Part shown: piece by piece, positions 47,001 through 57,318 of the stretch
Position numbering within the stretch: the stretch's first letter is position 1
How the letters are laid out: every line of letters begins with the position of its first letter
Source of the DNA: Selaginella moellendorffii
Lineage: Eukaryota > Streptophyta > Lycopodiopsida > Selaginellales > Selaginellaceae
Reading direction: 5' to 3'
NCBI RefSeq assembly: GCF_000143415.4
Contig: NW_003314292.1
Location: 943,666 to 1,007,665, forward strand
Length of the DNA: 64,000 bases
Translations under genes and position numbers: made by a program
The notes under the pieces: model-generated
Told to the model about the DNA's origin: nothing
Database searches by the model: none
The model's input: only the letters and a program-made list of their open reading frames with translations

Positions 47001-47313
47001 TTGTTCTTTCGGAATGGGTAAACTATTAAGAGAGCTTAGTTATAAAGATCTGTTCTTGATGAGCTTTGCTTCCTCCCAGGCATGCAAGGAACTTGAGAAA
47101 GGCAACCTACGAACAGTAATCGATCCCAGCTTATCCGACTATGGAGAGAATGCAGCACTGAAAGTTTTGGAGGTGGCAAGAAAATGTGTGGAACGTTCTC
47201 CCCACAGGAGGCCTAACATGAGCACTGTCGTGATCCAGCTGAGAGAGGCCATCCAACTTGAGGACGGAAGTTCCCTGCCGAAATCTATGGAAACATTCAC
47301 TGGAGGAAGATAG
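44021..47313 (+). CDS. Malectin-like/LRR receptor-like kinase (LRR-I type)
   Basis: The signal peptide ([20 protein letters not shown]) is followed by a malectin-like domain starting [20 protein letters not shown] and running to about 45,270. A short LRR region follows ([41 protein letters not shown]), then a transmembrane helix ([20 protein letters not shown]) and a full kinase: [55 protein letters not shown], ending RRPNMSTVV. The exon-intron layout, with many 45-60 nt introns, keeps the frame throughout by my reading. It is a plasma-membrane RLK with the architecture of the LRR-I family, involved in perception of external signals; the ligand cannot be told. All catalytic residues (K, HRD, DFG) are present, so it appears intact. 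The start is chosen because it gives the signal peptide and a clean phase-1 splice into the ectodomain. Confidence 0.85.
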
Positions 47314-47549
47314 ATATGCAAATATACTAGAATTCTATAAGATTGTGGATATATATACTTTACTATGGCATTTTTAACTACATACAATAATAATAATAAA
47401 ACTTTTACTTTAATGTTTTAAAGTGGGGATACTGGAGTCAATTCGTTCTTATCAAATGCGGGCTGCTCTTCTCAGGAAGAAAATACTACACCGGTAAGTG
47501 CTAGTGCTTTGTATCCTTAGTAGAAAGAGGCCGCTGGACACTATCTTTC

Positions 47550-48020
47550 TTGAGCGCAATGAATTTCTCTCCAGTGTTTGTCACTCTGCCCACAAGATCC
47601 ACGATCACCAAATTTCCGAAGTGTCAACCCGTCTATGAAGCGAATCGAATCCTTGGCACCGCTGATCCCATCCTGGTGGCTCTGCGATGGCTGTTCCTGC
47701 TGCTAGATGCTGGAGGACAAGTCAGCCTCGCCGATCTCAAGAGCGCCAAGCTCAGCAAGAAAGAGAAGAAGGGGAAGGGAGGCATGATTCGCGAGGACCT
47801 CTACTATCCTGGCGTCCTGTAGGCGCATCGTATGGCCAGCACGGGCTGCATTACGAGAAACAATGCCAGTGGTATGTGTCCATGCTAGACATGCAAGGAT
47901 TCGTCAATGGGGAGCTCAGAGCTGGTTCTACATATGAGCTAGCTAGCGGGAGGTTACAAGTGACTCCTAAGTTGCCATCAGTGCCAGAAGCCTCAGATCC
48001 AGATTTTCTTCTCATGACTT
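47550..48020 (+). pseudogene. Unrecognised coding remnant
   Basis: An open stretch of 90 codons (FSPVFVTLPTRSTITKFPKC, a hydrophobic patch, then a Lys-rich SAKLSKKEKKGKGG) is followed by a second frame with a WYVSMLDMQGFVNGELRAG segment. I do not recognise the family. The frames are compatible with one gene broken by a frameshift. The codons look coding-like (GC-rich third positions), and the stretch lies just before a kinase-like remnant with which it may once have formed a gene. Confidence 0.35.
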
Positions 48021-48039
48021 GACGCTGGCAGATGTTCTT

Positions 48040-48700
48040 CCCTCGAAACCGAGCCGCGGTTTTGCTACGGTGGTAGAGCACATCTAGTGGCTGTTCAAGC
48101 TGCCTCATCCGGCTATCACGTTGGAAGGCGCAGAACTCGTGCTGTTTGAGTTGAAGACTATTGCCTATTGGTCGCAAGTCGCTGGTGCTGCTGTGGAACA
48201 CGGTGTTCAAGGTGTGGTTGCGCCTCTAGCCAGTGTAGAGAAGCGTGTCATCTCGCAACGGATGGCCATGTCAACCTGCGGAGGCTGTGCAGCTCAGGAG
48301 AGGTGGACGTGGGAAGTTGTGAAGGTCTCTTCAGCTATCTGGAAATGGAGAGTTACGGGAAGCTATTCGGTGAGGCTCATGTCCGGGAAGCAGTCTCCAT
48401 GGAGGAGATGTGGAACCAAGCATATGCCAGACTCCGGCACCTTCACGAGAAGGTGTGCTCCATCGGGATCTCAAGCTAGACAACATGGTGGGTGCTGAAG
48501 ATCATTGACTATGACATTTCGTGTTTCAAAGGCGAGGCTACCACTTTCACGGAGGACACTGACTACCAAGGGTATGAGTCGCCATTGCTACTGCGGCATT
48601 ACAAGGAGGAGGATGACGTGCTGAGCTTGGCACTGGCGTTTTACTCTGAGAGAACGGGGTTGCGAGGACAGACGAGAGCGACGTCGTATTTTGAGTGACG
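48040..48700 (+). pseudogene. Protein-kinase-like pseudogene
   Basis: In one frame: LFSYLEMESYGKLFGEAHVR, then YARLRHLHEK. After a 1-nt shift comes VLHRDLKLDNMV (the catalytic loop), and after a second shift KIIDYDISCFKG (DFG-equivalent DYD) with GYESPLLLR. The order matches the centre of a kinase domain. Two frameshifts and no recognisable glycine loop show a dead or heavily diverged copy. A few plant kinase-like families use similar DYD motifs, so the subfamily is uncertain. Confidence 0.5.
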
Positions 48701-48932
48701 AGCTCTGCCCGGATTTGTTTCCTCAGGATATGAGGTAGAAGTGGACAAAATAATTGAGAAGCTATGGTTTTGATCCTAGAGACGCTAATGTTTTTCTTCC
48801 TTCTATAGTGGTAGTTGCTACACCATGCGAAGCAAAGCTGAGCATCAAACCAACCCACATACTGCTAGGAGAAAGCGTTGTAGATGGATGGAATGGAATT
48901 GTGAACAGAACACCTTATTGTTGCGTGCAGTT

Positions 48933-50931
48933 TTAGTAAAGATGGATGGACTCGTTGGTGACGAGCTTTACGTACCCGTGTTTCCTGCAAAAGTAAGAGA
49001 AGGATTCCAGTGATGAAAAAAAACAATGCCAAGAGTGTGAGCACCTGTCGTGTGGATGGATCGAGTTCCCGGTGGCAAGCCATACGTTGTAGCTTTCGTC
49101 CCTGGGAAAGTCACGAGGGAAGGACTTGTTGGTGTAGAGAGCATTCGTGCTGGACACCACCAGCGGCCTCATCATCTCGTTATTCTCGTGCTCGAGAATG
49201 TGACAGTGCCACACAAAGTGTGGAAACGTCGTTGGATCCAGCGGGAACCTGTACGAGATGCTGGGCTTGAACGCCAGGAAGAACCGGGTGACGGTGGTGG
49301 GCTGGATGACGGCCGTGTCCTTCTACCCGACTTGATCCACGTCGGGTCCCTGTGCCTCGCCCGTGTAGCAGCTCCTCGAGTCCGGGTAGTCGTATTCGAA
49401 CGAGCACGACCCGGCAGCGAATCGCCCGGTGTCGAATCCCTGCTGCTCGAGCACGAGAAAGTTGATGAGATGGATGTGGATCGGGTGGGATGCTGTCATG
49501 GTGTTGATCATGCACCACACCTCGTTCGTGTAGAGCAGGACTTGCTCGGTGGCCGGACGCGTGAAAGAGAGCCTGTCCTGGAGAAAGAGTCCCGTGAGCG
49601 TGTTTCCAGAGTCGAGGCTTACACGGTGAACGAAAGGCGGTTGTAAGTTGACGCCCAGTCGACGTACGAGAGATCTACTCCGGCCGTGGCTTTGATGATC
49701 GATAGCGTCGCCAACTCGGCCAGCTCGCTTGGAGTGAGTGCTTGCGGGATCTCATTGGCGTCTTCGTCGATGGTAGCGTTGGTCTGCCAGTTGATTACTT
49801 TGAACAGGAGAACTTCTTACTCGGTCGGGAATGGAGCCGGCGCGTTGTTGTACAAGAGAACTCTCTCCCCGGGCTTCACTCCGCGAAAGTCGATAAGAAT
49901 GTCAACTCGTTCGGAAGGAGAGAGGCTGAGCTTCTTCTGCCGTATCAGAGTTGCCAGGTATCCCCCGTCCGTGCCAATCTTGATGAAGCTCAAGCTCGTG
50001 TCATTCAAGTTGAGGATGAAGAATCTCGAGTTTGCCGCAAGCATCACCCGGAACCTCACGACCACCGGCCAGACTTCGATCTAAGGCCACACCTTCCCCT
50101 TCACCGGAATGGTATCACCAAAGTAGTCCGGACACCACTGCGGATGAACTGCCGGATTGCTCCCAACACTGGGATAATTTATGGAGCTGTTGCTGAAGAA
50201 CTGCTTGTCTTGGATCACCAGAAGCACGTAGTTTCTCGGGACCCAGGATGGATCTTCCCACGGCGACTCTATCACGTAAAGTCCGACCAAGCCAGCAGCC
50301 ATGTTGAGCCAGGTCATGCCGTAAGTGTGGTCGTGATACCACAGGAGCGAGTGGCGCTGAAAGTTCGGATAGACGTAGTTTTGCGTCACGTAACCTGGGC
50401 CCCGCTCGCCAACTGATGTAAACCAGGCTTCTGGATGCCCATCGGACCAGCTCAAGCCCTCTTGTCCATGGAGATGAGGGACCACGGGAATGTAGCCGTA
50501 GTGCGGACCCGCCCCTAGGATCGTATAGTCGACTGGAAGAAAGTGTTCACGATCTGGATTGTGATTTTCCCATCGGACAAAGGATGTTTCTCTCTTTTGG
50601 GCTATCAAAGTTGGACCCGGAAAAGAAGCTGTATACTCGCTCGTGCCGAATGCATACAGTGTTGTTGGTGGCAAGTCTCTGTGCAGTTTCTGTGTCAACA
50701 AAAAAAAACGAGTCTTGGAAAATCAAGTGGAGAAAGAACGCATACCTGGGTGATTTTGTAAGCTCCAATGGTAACTCTGTAGCGTGGGCTCAAGTATATC
50801 TTCGGTGGCGTTGGAAGAACGTCGACGAACTTTTCCAGCTCCGGGGACGGTGACAGTTGCAGACAGACCTCATCCGCTTCTACTGCGACTAAAATCTCAA
50901 GGATGAACAGCGTTACGAACTTCCAAGACAT
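48933..50931 (-). pseudogene. LPR1-like multicopper oxidase pseudogene
   Basis: It starts MSWKFVTLFILEILVAVEA (a signal peptide), then KIYLSPRYRVTIGAYKITQ. After one 56-nt intron come the copper motifs PVVPHLHGQEGLSWSDGHPE, LLWYHDHTYGMT, TASHPIHIHLINFLVLE and WHCHILEHENNEMMRP. These are the four copper-ligand regions of bilirubin-oxidase/LPR-type multicopper oxidases; plant LPR enzymes are ferroxidases in phosphate and iron sensing. In-frame stops (about 50,081, 49,817 and 49,323) and a frameshift near 49,630 break it. The first codons lie in the segment duplicated at 37,260, so the LPR-like and lectin-like genes share a divergent promoter. Confidence 0.75.
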
Positions 50932-51095
50932 TGGGAACTCCTCCAACCTGCTTGCAACACTTGCCGAACTTAAATAAAGTCAGTCAAAGAAGTGAACCTG
51001 GCGTAGTCCATATGTACTTGCAAAGTCTTGTCCAAAGAGCGTGACACAGCTCACTGGGAGTTCAAATAATTCAGCACTTGAGAGGCCGAAAAATA

Positions 51096-51746
51096 ATGGC
51101 TAGCAAAGGAAAGTTGTGCTTCATTGTCTCGTCGATCTTCATCCTGCGTTTTGCTCAAGCAGAACAATACTACAGGAATTTCACCAGCAAAATAAATGAT
51201 TCCTTCTTGTTTCTGCTTGATCCACACGGCTTGAGTGGCCGCTACGCTGGTTTATGGTCCAACTATAGCGACACAGAGATCAGCCAGAATATTAGTTACA
51301 AGGTGTGGATGCTGAGTTATAAAGCTGACACACCAAGATCGTCTTTCCTGGCCCTCGTTGCCATCTGCAATCCAACTAGCTGGGAGCTCACGAAACCGGT
51401 CATCCTGTGGAAGGCCCGACAGACGAGGCTTGTAGGTGAGAATGCCACTCTACAATTTACCACAGATGGAGAGCTTAAAGTCGAAGAAGACGGTGATGTT
51501 GTATGGTCCACGAAAACTGCAAACAGAGGCGTCCGGTGGCTCTGCCTTTCCAATCACGCAACCATAATGCTCCTGGATGAAAGCTTGAGCAATGTCATCT
51601 GGCAAAGCAGCAACGAACCTTCTGATACTGTGCTGTTGCAACGAGCACTTACGCCGGGACAAAAGCTCTTAAGTTTCAATACTTCAGAAGACAGCAGTGA
51701 TGGCCTCTATAGTCTCGTCATGGAGGAAAGTAGGCTGTGCTCTTAA
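51096..51746 (+). CDS. Secreted bulb-type lectin-like (EP1-like) protein
   Basis: The ATG at 51,096 gives a signal peptide (MASKGKLCFIVSSIFILRFA). A mature protein follows with a B-lectin-type pattern: ATLQFTTDGELKVEEDGDVV, VVWSTKTAN, ATIMLLDESLSNVIWQSSNE, PSDTVLLQRALTPGQKL. Plant proteins of this kind are mannose-lectin-like apoplastic glycoproteins or receptor-kinase ectodomains. There is no transmembrane or kinase part, so it is like EP1 but short (about 216 codons). Several N-x-S/T sites are present. It lies head to head with the LPR-like oxidase, about 165 bp apart. It is the intact member of a pair; the decayed one is at 37,433. Confidence 0.7.
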   Translation: MASKGKLCFIVSSIFILRFAQAEQYYRNFTSKINDSFLFLLDPHGLSGRYAGLWSNYSDTEISQNISYKVWMLSYKADTPRSSFLALVAICNPTSWELTKPVILWKARQTRLVGENATLQFTTDGELKVEEDGDVVWSTKTANRGVRWLCLSNHATIMLLDESLSNVIWQSSNEPSDTVLLQRALTPGQKLLSFNTSEDSSDGLYSLVMEESRLCS

Positions 51747-52214
51747 AGCGTTCACTTGCGCCTGAAAGACCAGAGCTCTTCAACCAGCACTTCTCTCTTA
51801 GAAAAAAACAAACAGAGGAACACATGACACCACGTACCTGCGTCGCTTGAGACGGTTGTTCTTTCAGCGAGTGGCCAATAAATACAAGATCTTGTGTTCT
51901 TCTCTTCTTGACAGATGTTGGAGACAATGGTGAGCAGCTCAACAATCCAGTTGACGCAGAGGCAGCGCTGCCACTGCTCGCTGGTGGGGAGAGAAGATCA
52001 CAAGGCAGTATTCTCTGCTCATCACTGCCATCGAAGTTCCTACAATGCACACATCTGTTTGTAACACTGAAAAAATTGACGCAAGGGATGACTAAAGTAC
52101 CAGCTGCCAAAGACGAGAACACAAAAGTAGAAGAAGTAAGTTTTCCAGTCTAGAAAATTCCAGCTAATCACCAATGCGTTCTTCCAGAAAGCGAAAAAAG
52201 TAGCATTAGGGGTT
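51747..52214. other. Conserved 3' part of the duplicated segment
   Basis: It matches 38,083-38,547 closely. Both strands stay open for up to 134 codons, but neither translation resembles a known family and the paralogues differ equally at all codon positions as far as I can judge. A short exon-like block (GEQLNNPVDAEAALPLLAGG at about 51,930) follows a CAG acceptor and may be a 3' exon of the lectin-like transcript. Confidence 0.35.
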
Positions 52215-52244
52215 CATTTCACAGCCTTTGAAACAAAAAACACC

Positions 52245-52305
52245 ACCACGTGGCACCCTTTTGGCTCCACTTTTGGGACTCTAGAATTTATGTCTCATAG
52301 TTAGC
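52245..52305 (+). mobile_element. Fragment of family-B LTR end
   Basis: CACGTGGCACCCTTTTGGCT through TATGTCTCAT matches the end of the solo LTR at about 19,435-19,487. It replaces what follows the duplicated segment in the other copy. Confidence 0.6.
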
Positions 52306-54867
52306 TATTGGCAAGTCCTTTCCTTTTGCTCCTTGAGCTGTACACTCAGAAGTAATTCCATTCTTTGCTTCCTTTGTTCTTAGGCTCTATACTTGGGAGT
52401 TTGGCTCCATCCTTTTGTTTAGCATCCCAAGGCTCTGAAACTTGGGTTTCACTTTGCTGTCCATGGACATATGGCATGTGGCATATAGAGGGTTAAAGTT
52501 CCACTCTATGGTCATTCTATGGTAAACCACCATAAAGTAAAGGGTGAAAACCATGTATATTACAATATTAGATTTGTAAAGAAGCTTAAAATGGCCATGA
52601 ATATACAAAAAAAATATGAAAATGAAGATCTTAAATGATCAATTTGATGATGAAGTTATTGTAAGAAAAAGAAAAATAATTTTTTGGATGTAAGGATTCT
52701 TAAGATATAGCATAAGAGGGAATTTATATATCTAGCAAGAAATAACAAATAAATGAAGTTAAGTGAGTTAGTAAAAATCTATATAGAGAATGTTGTAAGA
52801 ATGAAAGAAGCAACATTCAAGCCAAGAAAAGACATATGAAAAGCTAGAAACTTATATGAAGGAAAAATTAACGTTCAAGATAAAATATTCCAATTCTTGT
52901 CAAGCTTGTTACTAAGATTGTCCTAATTGAATTTGAAACTATGAGATAAATTTAAATAACTATGATAGAGTTTATTAAGTTTTTGTCTAATGATTCCTAA
53001 TGCTATGAAAATTTGCTACTTCTATTCATTAATAAGATATATTAAAAAAATTCTTGAGTAATATATATGTCATCAGTAACACTTTAGATATTCTTTTCCA
53101 TAAAATATAGCTATGTTATAATTTACCACTCATAAAAACCAATGCTATTTTATGGCTCAAGAATAAATTTTACAAGAGAATAAGCCATGATTGAACCTAT
53201 GCCTCTAATACCATAAAAATTAAAGGAAAAAAAGAGCTAAATTTCATGAAAATAATAGAAAAGTTTAATATATATTAATTTATTTGAAAAACCACTAACT
53301 GGAGGTGGTGAACTCTATTATGCTATAACTATCATTGCTATGTGAAAACTCAATAGAAAGAACATTTGAGTTAATAAAGATGTTAAACAAATTGGTATTA
53401 GAGCTATATTTGTTGAGTAAAAGAAAGTAATTCATTTAAATAACATCCCTTTTGTGTTTATAGTTTTCAACATATTATCAGAGGTAGGTCTATATAGCTT
53501 CTTTTATTGAATATAATATTACAATACTAATATTATAATATAATATAATTTTTGTCAAATTGAAATTATTGAACCTTTTTGTTGAAATTTTTGTATTAGA
53601 ATTTATTTTCTCAAAATTTGCTGCATTTTTGGGTTACTTCTATATTTTATAGTTTAGATTTTTTTTCTTATATTTTGAATTTTTTATTTAATTAAGCTAT
53701 GATTAGATTAATATTTTCAAGTTATTTTAATTTATTATTAATATTCTATGAATAAAGCATGCAAAACTTCTAAATATATGATATTTATGAAAGGAGACTG
53801 AGAACAAGAAAAACTTGAAAATTTCTGAGGTTTTTCGTTGTCCATAACAACATAATGTTAGCCATCCCTCAGCATACCACCATCAGAAAAGCTTTTGTCT
53901 ATGTATCGCTGAGAGTAGTGACAAGTATTTTGCTGGCATCCTATTCGGACTCCAAAATCAAAAGTGCATAGAGGATCCGACTGCAACATGGTTGATGAAG
54001 CACTTGGGTCAGGAAAACTTATAAAAGGAGCAAACAGATTAGAGCTTTAGAAATGTGAAGTCATCATAGGTATTATGACATCCCTTGCAGATAAGCAAGA
54101 CTGACATCCCGTGTACTTCACCCAGTATCAACAATATTTTTCAGAGTTTGGCTATGATTTTCCAGTTGTCTTTCCGTAAAGTAAGAACTACAATCTCAAA
54201 TGATGAAAACAAGTGTCAAAAAAGTGAAAGAAACAGCACTCGAGAGAAGTGGTATAATACTTATTAATGAGATTAGCCACTATAAATTATTATCACTATG
54301 CTGAAGCAATAAGATATTTTAATGACTTTAATTTATTAATCTCAATCCATAAAAAATCCATACATATAGAACTACTCTTCTTTCTTCTTCATTATAGCTT
54401 CTTTTTGTGCTTGATTATTAATGAGCTTCAATAAAAATGGCAACTTCTCCTTATAGTGCCTGTCAAAATGCTTTAAATGACTTACTATAAATTCAATTGT
54501 AGCTTTTGTATGATGGGGCATATCAATTCATCACTGGCAAAAGATGTCAACTCCAGTATTAGTACACAACCATGCTAAAGGAAATAGACACAATGTATTA
54601 GCAAAGAACAAATTGGTAAAGTCTTACATGATATAGTCTATTTGCTACCAAACCACCTTGAAATATAGTTTTAATGGGGTTTTGAACTAAACGAGATTTT
54701 CCAGTATGAAGATTAGATTAAAGCTTTGCAAGCCAGCAAATGAGTGACATCTCACCACGAACAGATATAGGTGTACACAACATAACTTCAGAGTTTGAGT
54801 TTGAAATGTTTTAAAGTTATGAAAATATCACATGTTCAACCATTTACTAATGAGTCTTCTTTAATGT
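52306..54867. other. AT-rich gene-poor stretch
   Basis: Strongly AT-rich, with no ORF of more than 75 codons and no recognisable motif on either strand. It is possibly old, decayed transposon DNA. Confidence 0.6.
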
Positions 54868-55574
54868 TCAGTCTACATTACTTGAATGAACATTTATAAA
54901 GTAAATTTTCGATGCATCCAATGAGCAACCAAATGATACCAAGTTAGCAGGGAAACAAGGCACAGATAATCTCAAGTCTATGGTGAATGAGCAAATCTCT
55001 TGGAGTGAAAGTAATTTCGAGCATATAAATGTATTGTAGGTCCAATAAGTACCAATAAAACCTTTGTATTCTTGATGCCGTAGACCATTGATGATACAAT
55101 TTTTAGGCTGAAGCAGTAGACATCTTAAAGAATTTGGAAGGTTGACATTCAAAATTGCCTCTACTTCATTTATGACGTTATTTGGTAAACCCTTAGTTGA
55201 CATGTACTCAAAACCTTTAAATCTAAGGAAGCTTTGTATTTTAAGGCATAGCTTTCTGATTATAGAGGTAATATTATAATTGTAGCATTTGAACACCATG
55301 AACCAACTCTTGTAAGTTTCTTGTAGCAAAATTTGACATTTGTTTTAAACAAACCAGTGAAAATATAAACCTTGTATGTTCTGCAATGTCTACCTTTGTA
55401 ATCTATACACTTGAAGACAGAAAAATCCCACTCACAATGCAATTGCCAATTTCTATCACTTTGAAATTCCATGTAAAATTCATTAGACATACATGAAAAA
55501 ACTGTGCTATAATAGCCATTTCTCCCTACAATTTTGAAAACTACATCTCTAGGTAGATTGGGGGGATTATTCAC
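54868..55574 (-). CDS. Hypothetical protein, two exon-like frames
   Basis: Two overlapping minus-strand frames: the first (55,574-55,260) begins MNNPPNLPRDVVFKIVGRNG, and the second (to 54,868) contains VINEVEAILNVNLPNSLRCL and CFPANLVSFGCSLDASKIYF. The first resembles the start of an F-box (LPRDVVFKIV) and the second vaguely resembles SMI1/KNR4-like repeats. A small intron around 55,265-55,330 could join them. AT-rich composition and lack of neighbours make both calls weak. Confidence 0.3.
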
Positions 55575-55696
55575 CCTTCATCCTTTCCACTTCTGCAAAG
55601 GCATTTAGTTGTAGTATGTATGCATGTTGTATACTATAATTTGTAGAAAAAGTATTTGAAATCCACTAGTAGTTTCCAAACGAATTGACAAGAAAA

Positions 55697-56062
55697 ACTA
55701 TGGAAGACTGTTTCCACTACAACAATCAAAACATTATCTGTGTGTTCGATGAAACATCTGAATTCATGTTCAAACTGTGCTCTAATACAAACAATGACAA
55801 CATATTTGAGACCGATACAAGCTGGCAGATATTCTTAAAGAATCATGGAAGTGAAATCAGAGACGTATGCACTTTAAACATAGATAAAGATGGAGATCTC
55901 ATTGCTTCAGTGGAAAAAATTGATAAATATAGCCTAAATTTATTCCTTGGGCTCGTTTGGCATTGTGCTCGAGAAGATGTTGCATATGCTCCTTGCTCAT
56001 GCCAAGGCCTCTCTTTCCAGTTTGCTTGCTTGATCCCTGCAACTCAGAGAACCTGTGCTTGA
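55697..56062 (+). CDS. Hypothetical ORF
   Basis: The ATG at 55,700 (MEDCFHYNNQNIICVFDETS) opens about 120 codons. No family is recognised. The last third (CAREDVAYAPCSCQGLSFQF) differs in composition and may be 3' flank. It could equally be a chance frame. Confidence 0.2.
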   Translation, partial: TMEDCFHYNNQNIICVFDETSEFMFKLCSNTNNDNIFETDTSWQIFLKNHGSEIRDVCTLNIDKDGDLIASVEKIDKYSLNLFLGLVWHCAREDVAYAPCSCQGLSFQFACLIPATQRTCA

Positions 56063-56270
56063 GTTTGAAAGTTCCAGCCACACCATTCACGCCATGAAGA
56101 AAAAGCACCAAAACACAAAGACTCAGAAGAACAATCAGGCTTCATCTAAAACAAACAAGAATTTCTAACATACTGGTTTTATTGATCTACAAATGATGGA
56201 GAGGCTCTAAACTAAAAATGGAACCCTTTTTTCTCGTCGTCCTTGTCCTTGTGCTTTGAATCTTCATGAT

Positions 56271-56567
56271 TCATAGACTTCTTTCTGCAGATGTTGATAT
56301 TGATGTTGATGTTTTGTTGTTATTGTTGTTGCTCCTCCTGTGCTTGTCAGACCCATGGACTGGAGGACCTCCATCTTCATGATCATGATCATCCATCTCA
56401 GGAGGATGCATTAGAGAACTGGATGCTGGTTCCACTGATGAGTCTTGATCAGCAATACCATTGTCCAAAGACAAGAGCTCCCTTCTACCCAAAGAAGAAG
56501 AAGAAGACACAGCTATCTGGAAAGTGGCAAAGGCAAAAACTAGAAACAACACCAAAACAGTCTTCAT
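56271..56567 (-). CDS. Small secreted protein, possible RGF/GLV-like peptide precursor
   Basis: 98 codons. The N-terminus MKTVLVLFLVFAFATFQIAV is a clear signal peptide. The rest is hydrophilic with Asp/His-rich (PEMDDHDHEDGGPPVHGSDK) and Asn/Ser-rich parts and has no Cys, as in precursors of plant signalling peptides. DHDHEDGGPPVHG has the spacing of root meristem growth factor peptides (D-Y-x6-PP-x-H-N), but the Tyr is His and the final Asn is Gly. Normal RGFs need the sulfated Tyr, so this is either a diverged relative or coincidence. It stands alone, with a TATA-like stretch (TATATAAG) about 65 bp upstream. Confidence 0.5.
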   Translation of the reverse strand: MKTVLVLFLVFAFATFQIAVSSSSSLGRRELLSLDNGIADQDSSVEPASSSLMHPPEMDDHDHEDGGPPVHGSDKHRRSNNNNNKTSTSISTSAERSL

Positions 56568-56731
56568 TGTCGTAGTAGGTGATTAATGGAGCTCAATCAA
56601 CTCTTGCTGAATAATCTCTAGACCTTGCAAGCCTTATATATTATGTTACATTCCAGCATGCATTGCCAAGTGGTTGAATGCTTAATGCATTCACCCATTG
56701 CCATCGAAATCTAATAGTATAAACATGTAAT

Positions 56732-56816
56732 GTCAGTATGGCTGAGCGGTCTAAGGCGGCAGACTCAAGTTCTGCTCCTCTCACGAGGGCGCAGGTTCAA
56801 ATCCCGTATACTTGCA
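56732..56816 (+). tRNA. tRNA-Leu (CAA)
   Basis: GTCAGTATGGCTGAGCGGTC is followed by the anticodon arm GCAGA-CTCAAGT-TCTGC with anticodon CAA. A long class II variable arm (CTCCTCTCACGAGGG) and a T-arm with GGTTCAAATCC come next. These are the hallmarks of a nuclear plant tRNA-Leu. The acceptor stem pairs with one mismatch and one wobble and needs an extra base near the T loop, so it may be weak or a pseudogene. Confidence 0.75.
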
Positions 56817-57318
56817 CATTCACATTCAAGAACAAGAAAACGTTAACTAAATCATAACGTTAAAATAATTTTGCACAAAGATGAAACCAATAAAATCTAT
56901 CACTTAAAAGACCTTAAAAAGCAGTGAAGTCAAGTAAACAAACAAACGTCCAAAACACTTAAAAGACAGCAAGAAGATAGAATCATGGGCATTTTGCGAT
57001 TCATCTACTCCTTCCATGACTCATTCTCGACCCCAAGGCATAGATTTGCTCCTTTAGGACCGCAAATGCCTCCACTTCCAAAATGTGGTTTCTTCTTTCC
57101 AAATCCCCAGTCAAGGCATTTGGTGTTGGAAAGGAAGTTCTCCACAATCGAGAGAACCCTAGAAAGGTTTAAAGGTCAAAAACTTCTTGTTTCACTGCTG
57201 GGAGTAAGACGGCGCTCTTAGGCATCCAATCTCGGGGGTATGATACCTGGTAAATGCTGCGCTACGTGCGCTCATCACTACATTGACCCCATAAACCCTA
57301 GAGCTCCTAGGGCGGCGA
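56817..57318. other. Intergenic, upstream of phytochelatin synthase
   Basis: No gene is supported. A 78-codon frame at 56,985 has no recognisable features. A run CATAAACCCTAGAGCTCC lies just before the ATG. Confidence 0.5.
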
